A model generated the notes under the pieces. That model did no database searches, was not told the origin of the DNA, and saw nothing but the letters and a program-made list of their open reading frames with translations. This document shows positions 7,779-16,183 of a stretch of 33,456 nucleotides of DNA, piece after piece (positions within the stretch are counted from its first letter, which is position 1; each line of letters starts with the position of its first letter). The translations under genes were made by a program, and so were the position numbers. Source of the stretch: an uncultured Pelagibacteraceae bacterium (GTDB lineage: Bacteria; Pseudomonadota; Alphaproteobacteria; Pelagibacterales; Pelagibacteraceae); the NCBI GenBank assembly GCA_902524995.1, contig CABZFJ010000010.1, positions 1-33,456 on the forward strand, in the 5' to 3' direction.

Positions 7779-7784
7779 TATAAT
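7779..7784 (+). promoter_or_regulatory. Consensus -10 element very close to the terC-like start
   Basis: A perfect TATAAT lies at 7779-7784, six bases before the TTG start codon at 7791. Usual -10 to +1 spacing would place transcription start at about the TTG itself, so the mRNA may have no leader. No good -35 at standard spacing is visible (TTGAAA is 19 bases upstream). Confidence 0.4.
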
Positions 7785-7790
7785 AGCACC

Positions 7791-8402
7791 TTGATAGAAC
7801 AATCACTCATTTTACTGCAAATTATATTTATAGATATTATTCTTGCAGCAGATAATGCAATAATTATAGGATTAATAGCAGCTAATTTCGTCCCAAAAAA
7901 TAGAAAAAAGATAATATTTTGGGGAGTAGTTGGAGCGTTAGTTTTCAAAGTTATATTTGCAATATTTGCAACATATTTATTTAAATTTTATTTCATTAAA
8001 ATTCTTGGAGGATTACTTTTAATTTGGATTGTTAACGACTTAAGAAAAGATTTATTTGAAATTCAAAAAATAAAGTCTCCTAAAAAGAAATCTATGGAGC
8101 CTTCATTTATCAAAAGTATTTACAAAGTTTTATTTGCAGATATTACAATTAGTTTTGATAACGTTATTGGAGTTGTGGGTGCAGCCAAAGGTAATTTTGG
8201 TTTTATGATTTTTGGCTTAGTATTATCAGTAGTTCTTACTGGAGCTTTAGCTACTTATTTAGCAAATTATATACAAAAACATTTATGGATAGCTTATATA
8301 GGTTTAGGTTTTATACTATTGGTTGCTATTCAATTAGTAATAGGTGGGCTTGTCGATTTAGAGATTTTAAATATTAATGAAAAATATATAAAGTATTTCT
8401 AA
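7791..8402 (+). CDS. TerC / YjbE-family integral membrane protein
   Basis: This is a 203-residue membrane protein with about six to seven hydrophobic segments in two related halves, each carrying the family's acidic motif inside a helix: LAADNAIIIG (19-28) and ISFDNVIGV. TerC family members are linked to metal-ion (often manganese) efflux and metalation of exported proteins, so that role is likely but not proven here. The start is TTG: an in-frame stop lies at 7755-7757, no ATG or GTG occurs between, and the N-terminus aligns with the usual family length. It is divergent from dctP and converges on the glyoxalase gene with 2 bases between stops. Confidence 0.88.
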   Translation: MIEQSLILLQIIFIDIILAADNAIIIGLIAANFVPKNRKKIIFWGVVGALVFKVIFAIFATYLFKFYFIKILGGLLLIWIVNDLRKDLFEIQKIKSPKKKSMEPSFIKSIYKVLFADITISFDNVIGVVGAAKGNFGFMIFGLVLSVVLTGALATYLANYIQKHLWIAYIGLGFILLVAIQLVIGGLVDLEILNINEKYIKYF

Positions 8403-8404
8403 TA

Positions 8405-8824
8405 TTACCAGGTTCCAGTATTTTCCATCGATGACCAAGGCTCTTTAGGGGGAAGATTGCCTTCCTGAAGTATTTCAATTGATATTTTATCTGGTGATTT
8501 CACAAATGCCATATGACCATCTCTAGGTGGTCTATTAATTGTATAACCCATATCCATTAATCTTTGGCATATTTCATATATATTTTTAACTCTATAAGCT
8601 AAGTGACCAAAATTTCTAGATCCCTCTCCTAAATTATCGCCGTCCCAATTGTAAGTGAGTTCAATTTCTGCATTATTGTCGTTTGGTGCAGCTAAAAAAA
8701 TTAATGTGTATCTACCTTTTTCATTTTCCATTCTTTTTATCTCTTTTAAACCCAGTCCATCACAAAAAAATTTTAACGACTCCTGAATATTAGAAATTCT
8801 AATCATTGTGTGTAAATATTTCAT
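8405..8824 (-). CDS. gloA: Glyoxalase I (lactoylglutathione lyase)
   Basis: This enzyme isomerises the methylglyoxal-glutathione hemithioacetal to S-lactoylglutathione. The 139 residues form two beta-alpha-beta-beta-beta modules, and the four metal ligands are visible: His5 (YLHTMIR), Glu55 (AEIELTYN), His74 (FGHLAYRV) and Glu117 (ISIEILQ). The length matches the short, Ni-dependent bacterial class. It is the last gene of the minus-strand run from psd, 20 bases after guaA. The adjacent guaA gives no functional clue. Confidence 0.93.
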   Translation of the reverse strand: MKYLHTMIRISNIQESLKFFCDGLGLKEIKRMENEKGRYTLIFLAAPNDNNAEIELTYNWDGDNLGEGSRNFGHLAYRVKNIYEICQRLMDMGYTINRPPRDGHMAFVKSPDKISIEILQEGNLPPKEPWSSMENTGTW

Positions 8825-8844
8825 AGTAAAATTATAATTTATTT

Positions 8845-10416
8845 TTATTCTAGTTCAATAGTGCTTGGTGGTTTAGAAGTCACATCATAAACTACTCTAT
8901 TTATACCTGGAATGTTATTGACTATTTTATTAGATACCATTTGCATAAATGATTTATTAAATTGAAAATAATCTGCTGTCATTCCATCTTCAGATGTTAT
9001 TGCTCTGAGTAAACATAAATATTCATAGGTTCTATTGTCTCCCATTACACCAACTGTTTTAACAGGTAGTAATGCGGCATAAGCCTGCCATATCTTATGA
9101 TATAGATTGTGTTCTCTTAATGCATTAATAAAATAATTGTCTGCTTCTTTTAAAATTTTTATTTTTTCTTTAGTAATTGTGCCAGGCATTCTAATGGCTA
9201 AACCAGGACCAGGAAAAGGATGTCTAGAAATAATTTCTTTATTTAAATTTAATTCTAGACCTAACATTCTAACTTCGTCTTTAAATAAATACTTCAATGG
9301 CTCAACTAATTTTAATTTCATTCTTTTTGGTAAACCTCCAACATTATGATGAGACTTAATTTTTGAAGTTTGACTTCCTGTAACAGACTTACTTTCAATT
9401 AGATCGGGGTATAGAGTTCCTTGAGCTAGAAATTTTACATTCTTTATTTTTTTTGCGTATTTTTCAAAAAGTTTGATAAATAAATTTCCAATAATTTTTC
9501 TTTTTTTTTCTGGGTCTGTTACATTTTTTAATTTACTTATGAATAATTGTTCAGCATTTACATAAATTAAATTCAATTTAAATTTTTTTTTAAAAGTATT
9601 CACTACTTGTTTTTCCTCATTTTTTCTGAGCAGACCAGTATTGACGAATATACAAGTTAAGTTTTTACCAATCGCATTACTAATTAATTTTGCTACTACA
9701 CTACTATCTACTCCACCAGATAATGCGCAAATTACTTTAGAATTTCCAACTTGTTCATTAATTTGCTGTATAAGTTCGGATTTTTGATTTTTTGATGTCC
9801 AATTTTTTTTAATTTTACAAATTTTAATAACAAAGTTTTTTAATATTATTTTGCCTTTAACCGTGTGAGAAACCTCTGGATGAAACTGTATGCCATATAT
9901 TTTTTTTTTTATATTTTCTATCATGCATAATTTTGAATTTGATGATTTTGCTATTACTTTAAAACCTTTAGGTAATTTAATTACCTCATCTCCATGACTC
10001 ATCCATACATTAGTAGATTTTTTTGAAAAAAAATTTTGAGTTAGAGCACTTTTTTTTAATTTTGTAACTTTTGCTAACCCGAACTCTCTTGATTTTGCTT
10101 GTTTTACCTTCCCACCTAATTCTTTAGAAATTATCTGGTGACCAAAGCAAATACCTAAAATTGGAATATTTAAACTTAATATACTTTTGTTAAATTTAAC
10201 TTTTTTATTTTGGTAAACATTTAAGGGTCCCCCTGATAAAATAATACCTTTCACATTTTTTTCAGTTTTGTGGTCTTTAAGTTTGTTATGGCTTATAATT
10301 TCACAAAAAACATTTAGTTCTCTTACTTTTCTTGCAATTAATTGTGTAAACTGAGACCCAAAATCGATTATTAAAACTTTATCTAGATTATTTTCAAGAC
10401 GCATCTTTTTTTTCAA
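8845..10416 (-). CDS. guaA: GMP synthase (glutamine-hydrolysing)
   Basis: GuaA converts XMP to GMP using glutamine and ATP. The 523 residues show the class I glutamine amidotransferase domain first, with SGGP, nucleophile Cys90 in LGICFGHQ and the His/Glu of [11 protein letters not shown]. The ATP pyrophosphatase domain follows with its P-loop [11 protein letters not shown], and then the C-terminal dimerisation domain ending [17 protein letters not shown], the canonical GuaA terminus. The start is either Met1 or Met5 (10416 or 10404). Both overlap the end of the upstream TPR gene, by 23 or 11 bases. With guaB two genes upstream this is a GMP-synthesis operon. Confidence 0.97.
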   Translation of the reverse strand: MKKKMRLENNLDKVLIIDFGSQFTQLIARKVRELNVFCEIISHNKLKDHKTEKNVKGIILSGGPLNVYQNKKVKFNKSILSLNIPILGICFGHQIISKELGGKVKQAKSREFGLAKVTKLKKSALTQNFFSKKSTNVWMSHGDEVIKLPKGFKVIAKSSNSKLCMIENIKKKIYGIQFHPEVSHTVKGKIILKNFVIKICKIKKNWTSKNQKSELIQQINEQVGNSKVICALSGGVDSSVVAKLISNAIGKNLTCIFVNTGLLRKNEEKQVVNTFKKKFKLNLIYVNAEQLFISKLKNVTDPEKKRKIIGNLFIKLFEKYAKKIKNVKFLAQGTLYPDLIESKSVTGSQTSKIKSHHNVGGLPKRMKLKLVEPLKYLFKDEVRMLGLELNLNKEIISRHPFPGPGLAIRMPGTITKEKIKILKEADNYFINALREHNLYHKIWQAYAALLPVKTVGVMGDNRTYEYLCLLRAITSEDGMTADYFQFNKSFMQMVSNKIVNNIPGINRVVYDVTSKPPSTIELE

Positions 10417-10828
10417 ACTCTTTTAGGCGTTTGTTAATAGATGCGATTTTATCACAAAGGTTTGAGCATATTTTTTTAAAATCTTCTCTAAGTTCCTCTG
10501 CTTTAGAAAAATTAGATCTTTCTAACTCAATATCTATTAATAGATACATTGCCTCTTCATTGTTTGGCTCGAGTAGTAAGACTGTATTTATATTTTTTTC
10601 CAATTCTATTTTGTTTTCTTCGTTTTTAAATATTTTTGCTAAATATAGATACGACTTTGAGTCTTTAGGATTGTATACAATATTTCTTTGAAATAAAAAT
10701 TTTGAATCTTCATATTTTTCATTTTCATAAAGATTTTTTGCTTCATTGAAAAAATTAACTTTCTCAGCGTTAACATTGAAAATTAAATTAAAAAGTAAAA
10801 TTATTGCTAAGGTAATTTTTTTTATCAT
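10394..10828 (-). CDS. Small exported TPR-like protein between guaB and guaA
   Basis: This 144-residue protein has an N-terminal signal peptide (MIKK, hydrophobic 5-18, likely cut after NVNA at residue 21), then TPR-like helical pairs from about residue 28 ([25 protein letters not shown]-type repeats; [20 protein letters not shown]). Two Cys lie near the C-terminus in [11 protein letters not shown]. It overlaps guaB by 4 bases and guaA by 23, so it is translated with the purine genes, although an exported TPR protein has no known role in GMP synthesis. I cannot name a family beyond the TPR fold. It could be an outer-membrane or periplasmic assembly factor. Confidence 0.82.
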   Translation of the reverse strand: MIKKITLAIILLFNLIFNVNAEKVNFFNEAKNLYENEKYEDSKFLFQRNIVYNPKDSKSYLYLAKIFKNEENKIELEKNINTVLLLEPNNEEAMYLLIDIELERSNFSKAEELREDFKKICSNLCDKIASINKRLKEFEKKDAS

Positions 10829-11889
10829 CTTTTTATTTCGTCTATGTTATGTACCATACTTTCATAAAAACCTGCTTTAGTAATTTTGACAAATTTTGGT
10901 TTTTTTCTAAGATCTTTAATTCTTTTTGCACCTAAGTAACCCATTGATGATTTTAAACCTCCTACTAGTTGGTAGATGATTTTTTCAACTGTGCCTTTGT
11001 ATTTGACAAAACCTTCAACACCTTCTGCTACATATTTTGAAGTATCTTTTTGTTTTGATTGAAAATATCTATCTGCTGATCCTTTATTCATTGCTCCAAT
11101 AGATCCCATTCCCCTAAAACTTTTAAATAATTTGCCACCTCTTTTTATAATTCTACCTGGAGCCTGATCTGTTCCTGCAAATAATGATCCAATCATTACC
11201 GCATCTGCCCCTGCTGCAAGTGCTTTTGCAATATCCCCAGAAAATTTGATACCTCCATCAGCTATTAATGTTGTTTTACTTTTGCCCATACCCCTTTTTA
11301 CATCTAAAATTGCACTTAACTGTGGAACTCCTATTCCCGCAACTAATCTTGTAGTGCATATAGATCCCGGTCCAATTCCAACTTTTATGATATCTACTCC
11401 GTGCTTAATCAGAAATTTAGCTGCTTCTGCTGTAGCAATATTACCTGCACATAAAGCTGTTTTAGTCGGTTTCATTTTTTTAATTTTTTTTATTATTTCG
11501 GCTACTTTTTTTGTGTGACCATGAGCTGTATCAACAACAATTAAATCAATATTTTCTTTTAAAACCTTTTGAGCTCTAATGTGCTCGTTTAAACTTGCAC
11601 CAACAGCTGCACCAACTAACATTTTTTTTGACTTTACTTTTCTTATTTCTTTTATCTGATCATTTATTGATAAATTTCTATGAATAACACCTATTCCGCC
11701 CCTTTTACCTATTGAAATTGCCATATTAGACTCTGTTACAGTATCCATTGCTGAAGTTAGAAGGGGTATAGAAATATTTAAGTGTTTTGATAATTTAACT
11801 TCTGTCTTTACTTCTGAAGGCAAAATTTCAGAATAATTTGGTGCTAAAGTTACATCGTCGAAAGTAAGTGCTTCTTTGATAGGATCCAT
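10825..11889 (-). CDS. guaB: IMP dehydrogenase lacking the CBS (Bateman) domain
   Basis: This enzyme oxidises IMP to XMP with NAD+, the first committed step to GMP. The TIM-barrel core is complete: FDDVTLAPNYS (10-20), SAMDTVTE (46-53), the active-site loop GPGSICTTR with Cys178, DGGIKFSGD, and the flap-region block MGSIGAMNKGSADRYFQ. At 354 residues it is about 130 shorter than usual IMPDH. The sequence passes directly from HRNLSINDQIKEIRKVKSKK (about 70-89) to LVGAAVGA, exactly where two CBS repeats are normally inserted. The frame is unbroken, so this is a clean domain loss, as known for Borrelia burgdorferi IMPDH. GMP reductase is a related fold, but the motifs and the guaA neighbour favour IMPDH. 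Confidence 0.93.
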   Translation of the reverse strand: MDPIKEALTFDDVTLAPNYSEILPSEVKTEVKLSKHLNISIPLLTSAMDTVTESNMAISIGKRGGIGVIHRNLSINDQIKEIRKVKSKKMLVGAAVGASLNEHIRAQKVLKENIDLIVVDTAHGHTKKVAEIIKKIKKMKPTKTALCAGNIATAEAAKFLIKHGVDIIKVGIGPGSICTTRLVAGIGVPQLSAILDVKRGMGKSKTTLIADGGIKFSGDIAKALAAGADAVMIGSLFAGTDQAPGRIIKRGGKLFKSFRGMGSIGAMNKGSADRYFQSKQKDTSKYVAEGVEGFVKYKGTVEKIIYQLVGGLKSSMGYLGAKRIKDLRKKPKFVKITKAGFYESMVHNIDEIKR

Positions 11890-11926
11890 GTCCTTATATA
11901 AACGATTCTTTAAAAAATGAAAGTAT

Positions 11927-12538
11927 CTATCTTAAATTTTTACAAATTAAAAAACTTTCTTTAGAGTCTTTTCTACTTGCGGGAGGCTTATAAACATTAA
12001 ATTTTACAAAATTTTTTTTTGAAAATGCTATTATTTCATTAAAAGAAGTTCCCATAAATAATTTTGAGACAAAATAGCCATTTGGCTTCATCATTTTGGT
12101 AGCAAAATCCAAAGCTTCTAAAACTAATTCTCCAGTTACCAAAGAGTCTAGATTTTTATTTCCTGTTGTATTGACTGCCATATCTGAAATAATTAGGTCA
12201 ATTTTTCCACCAAAATAATTATTAATTTTATTTTGTTGTTCAGTATCTGTAAAATCTCCTTTTAAAATTTTTACATTCTTTATTTCTTCTATTTCTTTTA
12301 AATCTATTGCTAAATGCTTATTACATTTTAAATTACTTGATATATATTGAGACCAGCTTCCAGGAGCGGCTCCAAGATCTACTACTGATATATTATTTTT
12401 TAAAAATTTAAATTTTTCGTTAATTTCTTTTAATTTATAAACAGCTCTTGATCTATATCCTTCAACTTTTGATTGTCTAACATAAATATCTCTTCTCTGC
12501 TTATTAATCCAATTTTTTGAGATTTTATTTTTTTTCAA
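11927..12538 (-). CDS. rlmE: 23S rRNA (uridine-2'-O)-methyltransferase
   Basis: RlmE (RrmJ/FtsJ) methylates the ribose of U2552 in the A-loop of 23S rRNA with S-adenosylmethionine. The 203 residues match the family length. The Rossmann motif DLGAAPGSWSQ (54-64) binds SAM, and the catalytic tetrad is visible as Lys35 (RAVYKLKE), Asp119 (ISDMAVN), Lys159 (GYFVSKLFMG) and Glu194 (RKDSKESFLIC). The basic N-terminus (RRDIYVRQSK...GYRSRAVYKL) is the usual RNA-contact region. It overlaps the upstream glycosyltransferase gene by 4 bases and is followed by guaB after 37 bases. Confidence 0.95.
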   Translation of the reverse strand: MKKNKISKNWINKQRRDIYVRQSKVEGYRSRAVYKLKEINEKFKFLKNNISVVDLGAAPGSWSQYISSNLKCNKHLAIDLKEIEEIKNVKILKGDFTDTEQQNKINNYFGGKIDLIISDMAVNTTGNKNLDSLVTGELVLEALDFATKMMKPNGYFVSKLFMGTSFNEIIAFSKKNFVKFNVYKPPASRKDSKESFLICKNLR

Positions 12539-13449
12539 TTAGTTTTGAACCTTAAAGATTTTGAGATCTTATTATTATCCAAAGTATTTAATTCTATCTC
12601 TAGATTTTTCTCGTTTCTCATATCTTTATCATTTACTTTAATTCCACTGGCCAAATGTACAATTCCAATTTTATGATTTGGTAAAAAAGGTTCCACGAAA
12701 ATTTTATTCTTTTCATCAAACTTTGGAAGTAAGTTGCTAGCTAACCAGTTACAATTATGAGGAAGAAATTCAACATCTACATTATCAATATATACGCATA
12801 TATTTATTGCTAGTTGCTCTGAACCAAATATTTGGCCGTGACTAAGAGTTGTTTTTAAATTTTTTTGCCAAACATTCCAACAGCTAGAATTTTTTTCTAA
12901 TGAGAAAACACCAATATTAATATGTGGAGCAAATGCTAACTTTCTAGCTTTATTAATATCAATTTTAGATTTAATAGCATGTTTAAAATTTTGAGATTTT
13001 ATAATTGCTAATTTTCCAAACAGCCAATTAACATTGCTTAATATCCTATATCCGGGTGTCATTGTCTGAGTAATGCCTAGTTTTCCATTATCACAAGCCT
13101 TAAAATATAAGTCTATTGAACTCCAATCTTGAACCCAGGCATCACAATCAATCCACAGATACTTTTTATATTTAGGAAAATATTTTGGAAGAAATGCTCT
13201 TGATACCTGACTTTTTAGCCATTCTTTACCTTTAACTTTAGATTGTGGAACCTCAATATCCCATTCAGCTTTTTTGATCTCGTCTACTTTATTTTTTAAA
13301 AGAGCAATTTGCTCTTCTGTTAAACCCGCATCAAGTATGCAAATAGCAACCTTTTCACTGTGATTGAATTGTTTAATAGAGTCTATTAATTCATTTAGCA
13401 ATTCATAGTAATTAGAATCTGCTAGAGAAATAATTACATTCTCTTTCAT
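12535..13449 (-). CDS. Putative glycosyltransferase with a DxD motif (GT8-like)
   Basis: The 304-residue protein looks like a GT-A fold nucleotide-sugar transferase. The N-terminus NVIISLADSNYYELLNELIDSI and VAICILDAGLT form the first Rossmann strands, and KKYLWIDCDAWVQDW carries Asp101-Cys-Asp103, the metal/nucleotide-binding DxD. Later blocks such as HINIGVFSLEKNS and SEQLAINICVY, followed by LPHNCNW, resemble GT8-type enzymes. There is no signal peptide or membrane segment. It starts at the base where pssA ends and overlaps rlmE by 4 bases, so it lies inside the phospholipid/rRNA run. A role on lipid or envelope glycan is possible but not shown; the sugar and acceptor are unknown. Confidence 0.7.
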   Translation of the reverse strand: MKENVIISLADSNYYELLNELIDSIKQFNHSEKVAICILDAGLTEEQIALLKNKVDEIKKAEWDIEVPQSKVKGKEWLKSQVSRAFLPKYFPKYKKYLWIDCDAWVQDWSSIDLYFKACDNGKLGITQTMTPGYRILSNVNWLFGKLAIIKSQNFKHAIKSKIDINKARKLAFAPHINIGVFSLEKNSSCWNVWQKNLKTTLSHGQIFGSEQLAINICVYIDNVDVEFLPHNCNWLASNLLPKFDEKNKIFVEPFLPNHKIGIVHLASGIKVNDKDMRNEKNLEIELNTLDNNKISKSLRFKTN

Positions 13450-14246
13450 TACAAAATATCTTCGTGATGATCAACGTTGTCATCTTTTTCTTTATTTTGT
13501 TTTTTTAAAAATAAGTAATGAATTGAACTTGCTGGAATCATTAATAAATAAATAATTCCCGAAATTATAATTGTATTAAAGGTATATATTAGCAATAAAC
13601 CAAAATATAAAATTATTCCAAATAAAAGAAATATAGAAGTACTTCTTGGAACAACGATTCTTTTTAAAGAATATGTGGGAATTTTACTTATCAACAGCAC
13701 AGAGATAATAATGAATAGAGATGGAACAATTATATTTTTATTAATAGTTATAAACTGAACCTCACTTAAACTATAAATTAATGGCATTAATACTAATACT
13801 CCTCCAGCTGGTGATGGAATACCTTCAAAAAAATTATCTCTCCATGATGGTTCACCTCCTGTTGAAACATTAAATCTTGCTAATCTCAAAGCAACACAAA
13901 CCACATATATTAAAGATATCAACCAACCAAATCTACCGATATTATCTAGCGCCCAGAAATACATTATGAACGCTGGCGCAACTCCAAAACTAATTACATC
14001 CGTTAATGAGTCTAATTCCTTTCCAACTTTTGAAGTGGCTTTAATTAATCTAGCAATTCTTCCGTCTAAACCATCAATGATTGCAGCAATTAGAACTGCA
14101 ATAACTGATAATTCAAATCTTCCATCAAATGCAAATTTAATTGAAGTTAAGCCAATACACACTCCAACTAGTGTCATAATATTTGGCAAAATAACTCTTG
14201 AATTTTTATTTGATACTAATCTTATATTCTTTTTTGGATTTTCCAT
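13449..14246 (-). CDS. pssA: CDP-diacylglycerol-serine O-phosphatidyltransferase (phosphatidylserine synthase)
   Basis: PssA makes phosphatidylserine from CDP-diacylglycerol and serine in the inner membrane. The 265 residues contain about seven to eight hydrophobic segments and the full CDP-alcohol phosphotransferase motif DG-x2-AR-x8-G-x3-D-x3-D, at Asp61, Gly62, Ala65, Arg66, Gly75, Asp79 and Asp83. It abuts the psd gene without a gap, so synthesis of phosphatidylserine and its decarboxylation to phosphatidylethanolamine are encoded together. A charged tail (KKQNKEKDDNVDHHEDIL) follows the last membrane segment. Confidence 0.94.
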   Translation of the reverse strand: MENPKKNIRLVSNKNSRVILPNIMTLVGVCIGLTSIKFAFDGRFELSVIAVLIAAIIDGLDGRIARLIKATSKVGKELDSLTDVISFGVAPAFIMYFWALDNIGRFGWLISLIYVVCVALRLARFNVSTGGEPSWRDNFFEGIPSPAGGVLVLMPLIYSLSEVQFITINKNIIVPSLFIIISVLLISKIPTYSLKRIVVPRSTSIFLLFGIILYFGLLLIYTFNTIIISGIIYLLMIPASSIHYLFLKKQNKEKDDNVDHHEDIL

Positions 14247-14894
14247 TTATCTTTTGGCTATCAATGTTTCTCCAGCAACTGCTCTTTGATTAACTTTTAC
14301 GAGTGGTTCATAGTTTTCAAAATATAAATCTGCTCTACTCCCAAATCTAATCATTCCTATTCTAGATCCTTGATCAACATTTTCTTCAACTGAGGTATCA
14401 GTCACTATTCTTCGCGCAATCAGTCCTGCTATTTGAACTACAATTATATCCTCGCCGTGAGAATTTTTAATTTTATAATAATTTCTTTCATTATCTTCAC
14501 TAGCTTTATCAAGAGATGCATTAATAAATTTTCCAGGTTTGTATAAAATTTCTTTAATTTTTCCTGAACATGGAGATCTATTCACATGACAGTCAAAAAC
14601 ATTCATAAATATACTTACTTTCTTAAATTTTTTATTTTCAAGACCCAATTCTTTAGGTCCGTTTGTATCTAAAACTTGTAAAACTAATCCGTCAGCAGGA
14701 CTTGTTAAATAGTTTTCATCATTTATTGGAATTCTTTCTGGATCCCTAAAAAAATAATAACACCAAATGCTTAAGACCAAACCTATGAAACCTAAAAAAC
14801 CATGAATGAAATATAGAATGATCGTTGCTACTACGAAAATTACTATAAATTTATAGCCTTCGTTATGAATCTTTGGAAAAATTTTGTCTATCAT
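14247..14894 (-). CDS. psd: Phosphatidylserine decarboxylase proenzyme
   Basis: Psd decarboxylates phosphatidylserine to phosphatidylethanolamine. The 215-residue size and layout match the short (Psd-A type) bacterial enzymes: N-terminal hydrophobic helices (about 15-47), then FRDPERIP, SPADGLVLQV (65-74), IFMNVFDCHVNRSP (95-108) and the self-cleavage site RFGS with Gly185-Ser186, which yields the pyruvoyl group. This group has RFGS in place of the LGST of the E. coli enzyme. The gene heads the minus-strand run and is divergent from icd. Confidence 0.94.
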   Translation of the reverse strand: MIDKIFPKIHNEGYKFIVIFVVATIILYFIHGFLGFIGLVLSIWCYYFFRDPERIPINDENYLTSPADGLVLQVLDTNGPKELGLENKKFKKVSIFMNVFDCHVNRSPCSGKIKEILYKPGKFINASLDKASEDNERNYYKIKNSHGEDIIVVQIAGLIARRIVTDTSVEENVDQGSRIGMIRFGSRADLYFENYEPLVKVNQRAVAGETLIAKR

Positions 14895-14904
14895 AATCGT
14901 TCAA

Positions 14905-14934
14905 TTGATAATTCTGGATTAATATGTATATAAA
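14905..14934 (+). promoter_or_regulatory. Probable icd promoter
   Basis: TTGATA at 14905-14910 is followed, 16-18 bases later, by TATATA/TATAAA at 14927-14934, giving a near-consensus sigma-70 promoter in the psd-icd gap. It would start transcription near 14940, downstream of an in-frame ATG at 14924. That supports the ATG at 14969 as the true icd start. Confidence 0.55.
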
Positions 14935-14968
14935 AAGTATAAATTCAATTATTAAGATACATCAAAAA

Positions 14969-16183
14969 ATGAGCAAAATTAAGGTAAAAAATCCCATTGT
15001 CGAGCTAGACGGCGATGAAATGACAAGAGTAATTTGGGAATTCATCAAAAACAAATTAATTCTACCTTATTTGGATTTAGGCATTGAGTATTACGATCTA
15101 GGAATGAAAAGTAGGGATGATACAGATGACAAAATTACCATCAACTGTGCTAATGCAATTAAAAAAAATGGAGTAGGTATCAAATGCGCTACAATTACTC
15201 CTGACGAGGCGAGAGTTGAAGAATTTAAATTAAAGAAAATGTGGAGATCACCAAATGGAACAATAAGAAATATTATTGGAGGAACAGTATTTAGAGAACC
15301 AATAATTTGTAAAAATATTCCTAAACTTGTGCCATCTTGGACGGATCCACTAATTATTGGAAGGCATGCTTTTGGTGATCAATACAGAGCTACAGATTTT
15401 TTAGTTCCAGGAAAAGGTAAATTAGAAGTTAAATGGACTTCGGAAGATGGAAGTGATGAAAAAAAATATGAAGTATTTAATTTCCCAGGACCAGGTATTG
15501 CTCTTTCAATGTATAATTTAGATAAATCAATACAGGACTTTGCAAGATCATGTTTCAATTACGGCCTAATAAAAAAATGGCCTGTATATTTATCAACAAA
15601 GAATACCATACTAAAAAAATATGATGGAAGATTTAAAGATATATTTCAAAGTGTTTTTGAAAAAGATTTTAAATCAGAATTTGAAAAAAATAATATAACT
15701 TATGAACACAGGTTAATCGATGATATGGTTGCTTGTGCAATGAAGTGGCATGGTAAATATATTTGGGCTTGTAAAAATTATGATGGTGACGTTCAGTCAG
15801 ATACTGTTGCTCAAGGTTATGGTTCATTAGGTTTAATGACTAGCGTTTTATTAGCACCTGATGGCAGAACAATGGAAGCGGAAGCGGCTCATGGAACTGT
15901 AACTCGACATTTTAGAATGCATCAACAAGGTAAAGAAACATCAACCAATCCAATTGCATCTATATTTGCTTGGACAAGGGGTTTGGCGCATAGAGGAAAG
16001 TTAGATAGTAACGATGAATTAATTAAATTTGCCAAAACACTTGAAGAAGTATGTGTTGAATCAGTTGAATCAGGTTCAATGACCAAAGATTTGGCAATAC
16101 TTATTGGTCCTTCTTCAAAATATTTAACAACTAACCAGTTTTTAGATGTAATTGATGGAAGTTTAAAACAAAAATTAAATTAA
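14969..16183 (+). CDS. icd: NADP-dependent isocitrate dehydrogenase (eukaryote-like, homodimeric type)
   Basis: This TCA-cycle enzyme converts isocitrate to 2-oxoglutarate and makes NADPH. From the ATG at 14969 ([20 protein letters not shown]) the protein has 404 residues, the usual size of subfamily II NADP-IDH found in alphaproteobacteria and mitochondria. Substrate and metal residues are visible in [19 protein letters not shown], in YDGDVQSD and in [25 protein letters not shown] (read in parts). The cofactor region [11 protein letters not shown]...[13 protein letters not shown] contains the NADP-binding block. An in-frame ATG at 14924 would add 15 untypical residues and lies inside the apparent promoter. 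The 3' end overlaps the end of the convergent alaS by 9 bases. Confidence 0.95.
   Translation: MSKIKVKNPIVELDGDEMTRVIWEFIKNKLILPYLDLGIEYYDLGMKSRDDTDDKITINCANAIKKNGVGIKCATITPDEARVEEFKLKKMWRSPNGTIRNIIGGTVFREPIICKNIPKLVPSWTDPLIIGRHAFGDQYRATDFLVPGKGKLEVKWTSEDGSDEKKYEVFNFPGPGIALSMYNLDKSIQDFARSCFNYGLIKKWPVYLSTKNTILKKYDGRFKDIFQSVFEKDFKSEFEKNNITYEHRLIDDMVACAMKWHGKYIWACKNYDGDVQSDTVAQGYGSLGLMTSVLLAPDGRTMEAEAAHGTVTRHFRMHQQGKETSTNPIASIFAWTRGLAHRGKLDSNDELIKFAKTLEEVCVESVESGSMTKDLAILIGPSSKYLTTNQFLDVIDGSLKQKLN

Noticed and set aside
11640..11700. Frameshift or assembly error as cause of the missing CBS domain in guaB
   Set aside because: The reading frame is continuous through the junction, and both flanks are the conserved sequences that border the domain, so a clean in-frame loss is the simpler reading.
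14924..14968. Upstream ATG as the icd start
   Set aside because: It lies within the likely promoter and adds 15 residues not seen in the family; the ATG at 14969 gives the usual 404 residues.
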